This document shows positions 11,717-21,733 of a stretch of 64,000 bases of DNA, piece after piece. The notes under the pieces were generated by a model that did not search any database, was not told the DNA's origin, and saw nothing but the letters and a program-made list of their open reading frames with translations. Position 1 is the stretch's first letter; each line of letters begins with the position of its first letter. This DNA is from Macrocybe gigantea (lineage: Eukaryota; Basidiomycota; Agaricomycetes; Agaricales; Callistosporiaceae), in contig SJRY01000266.1 in assembly GCA_011319805.1 (NCBI GenBank), forward strand, positions 248,001-312,000. Direction: 5' to 3'. Both the position numbers and the translations under genes were made by a program.

Positions 11717-14700
11717 TCCCATTCGTGCTGGAGGTTGCATGTTATTGTATATGCTTGAATGATGGAGCTGCTCCCAACTTGCATTCATCTGTGCAAGGAA
11801 CATTCCTGAAGCAAGACTTATCCAAAAGATGCCTGAACGAGTGTGGGATATATATTGAAGCGACGAGCAATGCATGCGCGGATCGATGAATGTTGCAGTG
11901 GGACACCATGATTGTTCATGGCAGTGCTAGCTGGGAAGTATTACCCCTTCATAGAGTGCAAAAGCAAATGGCCTAGGTGTTGTGGGGGATTACAGCATTA
12001 CTCTAGATGCCAAACATAAATAATAATCATTTTTATAATAATAATTTATATCAGCTGAACTGTAATTTATTAATTTATCTCTTAAATAATTACATAATTT
12101 TAAAATTATGAAAATGGGTTATCAACAAGTCGTCAAGCTCCTTCCCGCATACTATAATGTTCTCATGAATGACGATGCTCTTACGCGCCACTTCCGAGGA
12201 ATATATGGGAATAACGATGGCCGGTCTTACGCGGAAAGCGAGCCGAGCCGGAATAACGTAGTGCTTCGGTAAGATATGCACACTTAGTACATGAACGCAA
12301 AGGAAGTGCTCTGATGCCGTTTTCTTAGTGTCATATCTATTTTGTCAATCATGGGATCTTGCAATCACAACACACGCGTTGTATCATACCTAAGAAGGCG
12401 CAAGGGCTGCACCTAGTCTCGAGATGCATCGCGTTGAACGACAGCCATGAGAACAAAGCATCTCTCGGACTTAATCGGCTGCCAACAGAACTATCATCGA
12501 GCAGACAAAGGCTTTGGTACCCTATCTACCATATCATCTTGTCCAAGCCTCTTGTACAAAGAACTTCCCAGTGTCGTGGGTAAAGTCGGCCTGATTTTCC
12601 GAGGACAGCGCGAACCTCATCGGGCTGGTACACCAAATTCGGAAATACGAGAATGGTTAGAGTTGGCCCTTTCGACTTCGTGCAAAACCTAGACCGAGGC
12701 CGAACACACGAAGCAAAGCTTTGTCTATTTTTTATGCCTTCTGCAAGGCTACCTGCTGCTCCAAATTAGTGTCTAACTTAGTCGAGGTCGATCCAATCCT
12801 GAAAGGCATGCATCGCCCCTTTGCAGGCTCCCAAACGAATGGGACCCACATCTTTACGCACACTTCGCTTGACTTGGGAATATCAAGAGCAGTTGCAACG
12901 AGGATCCGCGCGAGACCGTTCGGACCGATTGCTGACATTTGCATGCGCAGATACTCAGAGTCGCGGGCTGTTGACACGAGAATTCAGACATCGGAGAATG
13001 CGGAAACCCTTTTGTCGCGCGATACTGGCTTTTGAATGTGGTTAAGTTGCGCCACTATCAGGAAGGCGTGTCACAAGAGAAATCTGTCTTTCCAAGAGCT
13101 TCACGCCTCAGTATCTTCCTCTCAGCCCGGACCTCGTGTTTAGACAGCTCTCTGCAGGTCAAATCTCGATCTAGGGTCACAGTCACCCAGAGCCGCCCGA
13201 ATACGCTTATGGAGTTATCATGACACACTGAATTAAAGGTCTATGTGCGCTGGGGTTAATGCGAGGGTTGAATGTTATGACAACCACATCATCGGTGCGT
13301 CGTCAAGTAATAGCTTGATATCTACATTCCCATCTCCCCGAGATGGGGCTGATCCTCAGAAAATAGATGTACGCGAACGTCCGGCACAAACGATGAAGGC
13401 GATTTTATCGCATTTGATATCGTCATCATGCCATCTGGAAGATAGACATGCTTCTTTGATGCCCCACGGCTGTGTAGGGCTGCATCCCATTGACAGCGCC
13501 TCCAGGTCGTTCACCTTCTGTCAGGCGTCTTGCCTGCAAGTCTTAGCTTTAAAGCTATGCCTTATTGCTCCAAAATAGGTTCGCTCCATATCGCCAACTG
13601 GTGGACAATTAATTACAACGCCGAGCTCTCAGATGATTCATTCGCACTTTATAGACTGAAGAACGCGTCGTTGACATGAAGACACCGGGTCATATATTGG
13701 AAGGGATCTGCGTCATGCATATTTAAATCCTGGAAGCATGATCAGAGCGGATTTCGCCGTTGGCAGCCCGTAGACGTCTAGCCAACTGTCACGCTCACCG
13801 AGCCACCGATAGCGCCCAAGCCTTCCTTCATCGTGCATATCATAAATATCACAGGAAAGTTAATCCTTTCTCGGATGGGTCGGCCGCCTGTGCTCGGCCT
13901 CGGCCTCATGATCAGGGGTTTATGGGTTCGTGCAGGACTACCTTCGTCCGTTGTTCGTGTGAGCGATGGGTTTGGCTGGCAAGCGCCAACGCGTGTCCTT
14001 TCACGCAGCAGTTCCTGCGAGTCGATCCGCTTGGCGGACACGTACGTTTGGTCCCCACGACTGCGTTCATGATGTCCATTCATGCCTCGTTGGAATCTGT
14101 TCCAGCCATTTCAGAATGCAGGCGGAGATGACGCGCGTTGTTTGCGAGCCATTTTCACGCGATTGACGGACTTTGGACGGGCTGAGCAGCCTCGCCGTGT
14201 TTGAAAGTGACCCTTGAAGTTCAGGCGCGCAGAAGACGACATGACTTGCTGGTGTCTGAACGGTGAACCCCACCCGAATACGAAATTCGGCAAAGGGGCG
14301 CGTTCTCGGGTATGTCGGTTTTCCATAACCGAAGCAAGGTGGACACTGGTGGACACTGAAAACGCGAAAGGGAAGACGACGAACGGCTGCTATTGCTGTG
14401 GCAGGCGATACATCTGTAGCGTCAGGCATTGCTGTCAAGTTCGTTCATTCTTTGTGGCTTTGCGCGCGTTGATGGTGGCTTTGAGCAGCGCGCATGGCGT
14501 GGACCTTTTTGTCTTTATGGGCCCAACATGCGAGGAGGTGCGCAAGTTGTTCCCGATTTAGATGATCTACATTTGGCAAGCAGAGCCTCGGTGTTCCTGA
14601 TCCTAGCATCGGACCTGCAATAGATGACGCATGGGGTAAGGTCGGCTGGGCTCACAGAATGACTGTCGTCGCCAACTCTCCTGGATACTTGTTATGACTG

Positions 14701-15542
14701 GGTACCGTCACCGTTTTGGTTTTCTGTATGAAGGCTCCGTTCCAGATAGGTACGAGCTTTCGGATCCTTTCCTTAGCGCTAGTTTTGGCGCTTGAATCGT
14801 CATTTGATCACGCGAGTTTGGGAACTGAAACGAAAACGAAAGAGCGAACGTCGGGAAGCAGGTTCCGAGGCTTCGCCGTCTTCGCGTGTGCCCTTCGTCT
14901 GGGACGAAAGCACCCGTGATAGGGCAATTATCAGTCGACCGATTGACGTTTGAAAAAACAAACCATGACCGAGCTTGCGAGCAGAATGGAGATAGGGGGG
15001 TCTGAAGATCCTTCGCAGATATGTGCGGACCGAGCCGAGTCAGCAATCTCGAGAACGATAATTGGAACCAAAGGTCTATTAGTATTACTGTTCGATAGAA
15101 AGAAGCGATATATGCGCGAATGATGGCATGCGAAGAAAACTTGGTGGCGAAATAGGAATTGAAATACAGCTTTTGTAAAGGGAAGTAAAACGGGACAATA
15201 CAAAAAAAGGGTCCATCAACCTAACTCCAGTCCTCCATTGTTAAGGGAACGACACCGCCATCTGATCGGACTAAAAGTTGGAAGGGATTACAGTTGAGCA
15301 TAGGTTACGTTAGGGAAAACGTCGCCGGAGGGAGGAAAGGAGGGTGGGGTAGGGCGGGCGGTGGGTAGAATGGGAGTCTACTTTAAGCCGTTGTGTGCGT
15401 CTGTCTGTGTGCGCGTCTCGTGGAAACCAGCCTTGTCCGAGAAGGAATAACCTGATCGTCATTTGAGAACCGAGGCCGAGGCCGAGCAGAGATTATTTGA
15501 GGGTCATGCTTGCTACATATGGTGAAGACAATCGAGATAGCG
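11717..15542. other. Gene-poor stretch of about 3.8 kb
   Basis: I recognise no gene here. Open frames on both strands reach about 120 codons but show no family motifs and do not join into longer proteins. Positions 12005-12112 form a local AT-rich island. The segment 13740-14700 is more GC-rich and holds overlapping open frames on both strands, which could be a decayed gene or mobile element. No terminal repeats, integrase or reverse transcriptase motifs were seen. Confidence 0.45.
12005..12112. repeat. AT-rich island
   Basis: About 108 bases made almost only of A and T, with runs such as ataataataat and ttattaatttat, in sharp contrast to the flanking DNA. It may be a promoter, a matrix-attachment-like spacer or the edge of an old transposon insertion. 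No coding potential. Confidence 0.6.
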
Positions 15543-16151
15543 TCAGTGACGGTGGATTGGAACGAGTTCGGTTGGGGAGACGTGGGCGTTGATTTTTTTT
15601 TTTTTAGTTTGGAGCTCGTATAGTCTGGTGTCGCGGAGTGGGACGTAGACGTCGTTACTTACGGGCATCTGCACCCATGATTTGCCGACGGATTGGGTGT
15701 CGGCATCGGTGTCGACGGCTCTCATGACGCAGGTCCCTGGCCCAGACTCTGTGCGGACGAGGAAGTTCATGATCTGGAGTGCCTCGTCAAAGACGAGCGT
15801 GCATGTGAATTCTTCCTTCCAGCTCCTCCGGCTCTTCTTCCACGTCCAGCGAACACTCCCGAAGAGGACGACGGAGCGTGAAGCGGGGTCGGCGTGCGAG
15901 GAGTAGACGCGGTGGTCGGAGCGGATGAAGTTGGTCTCGAGGAGGTCAAAGTAGGACCGGACGGCGTTGGCGCCGCGCAGGAGGGACGTTTGTGGGTGCA
16001 GGCATGACGCGGGGCAGTGCTGGATGGCGACGGGCTGCGTGGAGGAGAAGTAGGATAGGAGGGAGAGCGGAGACGTCTTTGCGGAGAGCGCGGCGAAGAA
16101 GCGGTCTGCGGCGGCGAGGAGGGCTTCCTGAGTAGAGCTCGGGTAGGGCAT
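15543..16151 (-). CDS. NTF2-like / SnoaL-like small protein
   Basis: A single open frame of 202 codons from MPYPSSTQEALLAAADRFFA. The N-terminal helix (AADRFFAALSA), then LLSYFSSTQPVAIQHCPASC, a central LRGANAVRSYFDLLETNF and a beta-rich half with VLFGSVRWTWKKS, EEFTCTLVFDEALQIMNFLV and VMRAVD resemble the NTF2-like fold of fungal SnoaL-like proteins. The specific substrate, if it is an enzyme, is unknown. The last 20 residues follow a run of 13 T on the + strand (15593-15605), so the tail after RLYELQ is unreliable; the true end may differ by a frame. It is divergent from the large Ser-rich gene, with about 370 bases between the two ATGs. Confidence 0.7.
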   Translation of the reverse strand: MPYPSSTQEALLAAADRFFAALSAKTSPLSLLSYFSSTQPVAIQHCPASCLHPQTSLLRGANAVRSYFDLLETNFIRSDHRVYSSHADPASRSVVLFGSVRWTWKKSRRSWKEEFTCTLVFDEALQIMNFLVRTESGPGTCVMRAVDTDADTQSVGKSWVQMPVSNDVYVPLRDTRLYELQTKKKKINAHVSPTELVPIHRH

Positions 16152-16524
16152 GGAGGATGTTTGGAAGTTGGAAAGCGACGACAGCTCCGAGATGGTTTAT
16201 TTTATAGTCTGTTGGACGGCTCGGGCAGAAGGAAAGGATGAGCGAGGCCCGGCGATTATGACAGAGCTGCAGCGGACATTTCTTCCGGAGACATACACGT
16301 GCGACTTGAATTATGAGCGGGAGGACAACTTAGCAGCTTATTATTATTATTATTATCTCTATCTTCCCACGATGGCTAAGTCACTTAGCACCCATCGTTG
16401 CTCTTCACGAGCTCTAATGAACGCTCCTCGTCGCTGACCATCGCGCAACTCCACGTCCGCATCCAACCAGCAGCGCATCGCCGCCGCCGCCGCCAACAAC
16501 GACGACGAGCATACACTGCCATAC
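16152..16524. promoter_or_regulatory. Shared 5' region between divergent genes
   Basis: About 370 bases lie between the divergent ATGs of the NTF2-like gene (minus) and the large Ser-rich gene (plus). It contains an ATT microsatellite at 16338-16356. From about 16440 the sequence is GC-rich with CGC/GCC repeats, probably the 5' leader of the plus-strand gene. No specific operator can be named. Confidence 0.45.
16338..16356 (+). repeat. ATT trinucleotide microsatellite
   Basis: About six consecutive TTA/ATT units in the shared 5' region between the NTF2-like gene and the large Ser-rich gene. A useful polymorphic marker candidate; no function implied. Confidence 0.85.
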
Positions 16525-19500
16525 ATGCCCCCGCGTCCCGTTCCCGCTGCCAGGTCCAAGCACAACGCAAACCGCCTCTCAGCCGTATACATCGGCGCAG
16601 GGCCCATCCCCATCACTCAAGCCTCTCCGCAGCCGTCCTCCTCGTCCTCGTCGTTCGTTACAAGTCCGCCCAATCCAGACACCACCGCCATCCCTGATCT
16701 CCCGGAGCCGCCGAGCCCCGGTGCCTCTTCGAGCGGATCAGGACTGCCCTCTCCGCCCGCGACCAACTCGACCGGCAGTGGCAGCACAGGCGACCCCCAG
16801 AGCATAGCTATCCGCGGTCGGCCGCTCTCGTTCCACAGCAGCAGCAGCGGAAGTGGCGGGTCTTTGGCGTTCAAAGACGCTGGCGTGCTCAATGGGAAAT
16901 CGGTTCACCGCAGCGCAGGCAGCTCGGGCACGAACATGAACACGGGCATGAGCTCGACGAACGCGGACACGACGAGGCAGGGAAACGTGGAGAACGCAAT
17001 GGGTGATCACGGCGAGGCGCGTGGCGATCTGGCAGCTGCGCAGGACCGCGCAGAGGATGACTTTGACCTCTATCATGGAGACGAATCAAAGGATGATGAC
17101 GACGAAGGCGAGGACACTGCCCGATTTGAAATACGACGGCACTCGCTCAAGACGACTTCAAACGAGAACAAGTTGGCGCTGCAGAGGGTTAAAAGCCTGA
17201 CGGAAAGGAATCGAATGGTGCCCTTCTTTTTCAATCACTGTCTTTGATATGCTCAACGTTGCGATTAGGTCTTGGACAAGCTGTCATCTTATCCTCGTTC
17301 TGGAACGCCCTTATCGTCCGCCTCCCGATCGTCCGCCTCCGAGTCTTCCGTTAAAAATGGGTCCTCCTCCCGCCTTTCTCGCACTCCTGCCCATACAGCT
17401 TCTCGCCGCGAACTCACGTCCCGTTCCACGACCAGTGCATCCACTTCTCATTCGCAATCGCAACATAGTCCACAAATTCAACACGAGCTCTCGGGTTCGG
17501 AAACGGAGCGCGAGTCAAATTCATATCATTCCAATTCCAACTCCACGTCCTCCCACCACCTTCGGTCGATCTCCCTGTCACAACATACTCCCCGTTCAAC
17601 ACCAGGACACCCCCTAACAACATGCCACAATCCGCTACATCATCCTCGTCACGTACCCGCCACCCATCAGCCCCTGCGTCACCTCTGAACGCCATCTCAC
17701 GCGTCAACAATCTAAGCAATTCAACCACTTCTTCCTCTTCAATAGGCTCGAGCCCTTCGCGCCGCCGCAAACGAGTGTCGTTGGCCACGTCAAGCGTGCT
17801 CGATCTCCCGTCCGAGTTACGTAGAGACCAGTCGGATGACGACGACGACGTCAACAATACGAAGACACTTATGGAAGAAGAGCAAGATCGAGCCTTTCGT
17901 TTGTCTCCAAGGATCGTTTAAGGACCGGGGAGAGGAATGTCACCCAAACAGCGCTAGCCGCCGTTGCTTCTTCCAGAAAGAGTCCGAGCCTCAGCTCCGG
18001 CGGAGGTAGACGTGCAAGGGGCGCGCTGCCTTTAGAGTTTCGTTCTGACCTCGCAGGCGGTGGGGCTCGCAGACTTGTGAGTCTCCGCCTTCTTTCTTCG
18101 TCTCTTTGTTGTCTCATTCCTTTCATAACACTGGCGGTTCTGATGTGACCTTTTTGCACAGTATTCTGCAGAGCCAGAGCCAATGACACCGTACCGATCT
18201 GGAAATGGCGCATATATCAATGGGACATCGTCAGGTTCGACCGGTCCTCGCTCTGCGACCGTCCGAGAAACACGGCGGGGCGGCCGAGGAAAATTGTCCG
18301 ACGAAGGCTACCCACCTGCGACCGCGGGCCCAGGGCCGTCCACTCTATCCAGGGCGGCGTCGACTTCTTCCACAGATCCGCGTCACGACCGGCGGGCGAG
18401 CATGGACCTTTTCGCGATGGGCATGTCCGAGTATCGTGAACGCAGGCAGAGCTATCGAGGCGGGAGCGCGGAGAGCGCGTTGACGATCGCCCCGCCGATG
18501 CGCACGCTGGTCGGTGAGGAGTTCCGTGCGGCTGGGCTGAGCCCGAACAGGAGTCGTTATCGTGCCAGTCGGATCTTTGGAAGGGACGGTTCTTCAAAAG
18601 TAAGGGACGAGGACGGGTTTGGGGGAGACGCCGATGTAGTGAAGAGGTTGAATTGGCAGCGGAGCGAGGGGAGCAGTGTGGATGATCCGGATGATGATGG
18701 AGGAAGGCCGAGCCGCAGAGCATCGCGCCTGGGTGCCACTTCAAGACCCGCGACGTCCATGGCCGATTACCGGGGCAAAGACCGACACGTTGATGATGAT
18801 GATTATCGTGACGATTCAAGACTACGAAATTCAAGAAGCGCATTGCCCCCTAGGGAGGGTGCACGCGAACTCTCGCTTACAAGACGCAGTAGGGAGCGTG
18901 GAGGAGAGGTGGAGCGAGAAAGAGAAAGGGAGAGGGAGATTGAACGAGCCGCATCTGCGCTGAGCCGTTCGGGGACGCTCCGGTCGCACCAAGTCTCCCA
19001 AATACAAGAGCATCTCCAGGAGCAACGGCGCGGGAGCCCCTTCGGCGGTGGACTGCGGCACAGCTCGAATGCGTCGAATTCATCCGCGGGGCAAGAACAG
19101 TACACGGAACACACGCGGCTGCTGATGGAGAGCCTGGCGATGTTCGAAGGGCAGATGGCGCGGCTGGGCGTCGGTGGTGGGCACGAGCTACTCAAGAATG
19201 CTCAGGGCATGGTCAACGCGGCCGAGCGCCTCAACGGCATGCTCAGATTCAGCATGGCTCGTGCGCTCGAGGAGCAGGTCAAGGTTGAGGTCGACGGCGG
19301 GGATGGGGACGAGCTCGTTGAGGATTTGATCGATGTGTGGAGGAGGGTTGTCGGGGAGTACAGGGATGGCTTGAGAGCCAGTGACGAACTGGTGCGCGGC
19401 TTGACTGGGTTCCTGCTTGGTGTGGGAAAGACGATGAGGGAGCTGGCAGCGGCGGGCGGCGCGGCGGATGCGGCGCAACAGCATGGACGCAGTGTGAGTC

Positions 19501-20753
19501 TCGACGAGGAAGGTCTGGCGCTCGCAGGCGGGAGGAAGGCGCGCGGCACGATGAGTCCTGATGTCGTTCTCAGGAACACAGGTAGCGCTGCGGGTAGCAG
19601 TGGTGGCGGAGGTGGAGGCGGAGGAAGTGGGAGTGCCAGCGGGCGACGCAGTGCCGAATCGAGGCGTAGTTGGGAGCCGAAGGACAGGGAAGAGGTGTCG
19701 CGGAGGCTCGGAATGGGTAGGCCTGCGTCGGCGCTGAGCGCGCTTCGGGAGAAGGAGGCTTCGGGCGAGCAGACGCCTCCTTCCGCGCCTCTAGCCCCGT
19801 CAGCGTCGTTGTCCGCGTCCACGCGGAGCTCCGTGAGCAGGGCTGAATCCACGCGCCGGTTGTACGTGCCCAGAGAGCAGAGGGAGAAGCAGATTGCGGA
19901 GCGGTTGGCTGCTAGCACGGAGTCAGGGGAATCGATGTATGCAGACTACGAGCCTTCGCCGACCCCGGCGTCGCGGACGCAACAGGTCTCGACTTTGGAC
20001 AGGAAGAGGACGCTGCCGCCGCTGGCGATTCCCAAGCCCCTGCCCGCTCTGCCGTCAGAGACAATCCTAGGCCGCAAGGGCTCTCCTGTACCCTTAGCGA
20101 CTAGCTCGGGTTCAGGCTCAGGTCGCGAGCAAGACCGAGACCGGCGGCGCGCGACGCTCGCACCCATTTTGACGGTGCGCGGGCACCATCTGCCCGTGCT
20201 GACGACACCCAGTAATCCGACGACGGCGATCACGCCCCACACGGTCTCGCTGACGCACACGCCAGACAAGACCGCGCCCCCATCCTCAGGCGGGACAGAG
20301 TACACTGAAAAGTCTGCACGTTCGGCTGTCACGTTCTCTCGTCCGTCGACGGTGTCTGTCTCTGCGCTGAACGGGCTGCAGGAGCGCGATATGGAGTATC
20401 AGCGCAAGAGGACGGGATCTGGCGCGAGCTCGATTGCGGAGCCGAGCACGAGCGTTCCGCCTGGGAAGCTCGCGCAGCTGCTGAGCGGCGTGGAGGCGGA
20501 GCGGAAGGGAGACGCGTCGAAGAAACGGACGACGCTTGGCGGTAAGGCGGGGAGAACGAGTTTGGATAGCGCTGAGGAGTCTGGGTCGTCGTCTGTTGCT
20601 AGCGGAAGCAGGAGCGGCGTTGCGAGCAAGGCGCACGCTGCTGACAGAAGTGCGGCGGCGACGGCTGTTGGCAGGATGGGCCCGCCTATGAACACCGCCC
20701 GGAGAGAGCGCAGGAGAACTGTCACGGATATCTGGCCCAAAGATAAAGATTGA
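16525..20753 (+). CDS. Large Ser/Arg-rich, mostly disordered protein of unknown function
   Basis: Three exons give about 1,360 residues: 16525-17217, 17269-18076 and 18162-20753, with introns of 51 and 85 nt. The ATG gives MPPRPVPAARSKHNANRLSA. Most of the protein is low complexity, rich in Ser, Arg, Gly and acidic runs (DESKDDDDEGED, QSDDDDDVNN, a Gly8 run near 19608-19630). The one ordered-looking block lies at 19110-19500: LLMESLAMFEGQMARLG, LLKNAQGMVNAAERLNGMLR, LVEDLIDVWRRVVGEYRDGL and LVRGLTGFLLGVGKTMREL, a helical region of about 130 residues. Exon 2 keeps a single frame only if one base is added near 17551 and another near 17906; with both, its length becomes an exact multiple of three and the flanking exons stay in phase. 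I do not recognise the family. It could be a cytoskeletal or polarity scaffold, but that is a guess. Confidence 0.8.
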
Positions 20754-21733
20754 TAGCTTGTCCTCCTGCGGTTTCGTCGTCATTCATCTGGGTTTCATTC
20801 ATGCGAGCTCTACCTTACTTCTGTTGGTACGTGACTTGAAGTTGGGGTTGACATGTTGACGGGTCTGGACAGGAAAAACGCTTTCCTTTTTTGTTTCGCT
20901 TTAGCCCGCCATCGCAGTGCCTTGGACAGTCTTTCCTTCACTTATTCGACCTTTTGATTCCCGTGTGTTCGCCCTATTTATTCCCTATTCTTTCTTGTCC
21001 AAAAAACTTGGAGCTATAAAGCTCGAGCTCGGACCTACTTCAGGCCGGCATATTCCCCCCTCTTAGAGCTCAGTGTTTCTGGTTTGTTTCTTGCTCCTCG
21101 AGTTTCTACCTTTTTTTTTTTCCTTTTTTTTATTCCCTGTCTCGATTATTTGTCTTTTTTTTTCTTTTTCTTCACTCTGTTTCTGTCGACTCTCCAGATT
21201 CTTCTCATGATTCCCCATTATGACCCATCTGTTCTATGGCTTGATGCATTTGCATGAAATACGACAATCCCCCCTTAAAGTAGCTTATGATTCTTTGTTC
21301 GAAATGATGATTAATTTTAACGAATCTCTTATGTACTACGAGCGTTGGGACGTCAAGTTCGTTGAATGATATGATGACGCAACAAATTAAAATCGACGAG
21401 AACGATGTTGCGATGTCGTGCGTGATGAGGTTGTCAGACGGCGGAAGTGCTGAAGCTCATTTATTTTGCCTTCACGACCCTGAAGCAACCCTTGGAAACA
21501 GGAAACGTATGTGGTTAGGTCGGGAATTTACATAAATTAGTCTCGCCTTGAGGCCGTCATAATCGAGCGGTTGGTTTTCTTTTTTTTTTTTTGTTCTCAA
21601 TTCGTTCTTCCCCTTCACGCTTCTCTCCATTTGCACCAAAAAAACACGCATCGGGCAGGACTCGACGAAAGCGCAGTTTATCTGCATAAACCATTCTTGT
21701 CGTTCTTTCTCTCCCTCTTGGGAGCCTCCCTCG
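20754..21733. other. Intergenic between the Ser-rich gene and an F-box gene
   Basis: About 980 bases holding the 3' end of the upstream gene and the 5' flank of the F-box gene. It has several long T and CT tracts (21108-21180, 21578-21591), typical of fungal promoters and terminators. No open frame with recognisable content. Confidence 0.55.

Noticed and set aside
13327..13345. Short inverted repeat (catctcccc/gagatgggg).
   Set aside because: The arms are only six to nine bases and there is no coding or regulatory context; such repeats occur often by chance.
14560..14700. A short segment reading LGVPDPSIGPAIDDAW that faintly recalls UstYa-type (DUF3328) proteins.
   Set aside because: Only a few residues agree, the two HxxHC motifs that define that family are absent and no neighbouring exons fit.
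19202..19918. Minus-strand open frame of 238 codons, Ser/Pro-rich.
   Set aside because: It is the antisense shadow of the third exon of the large Ser-rich gene, whose GC-rich third positions keep the reverse frame open.
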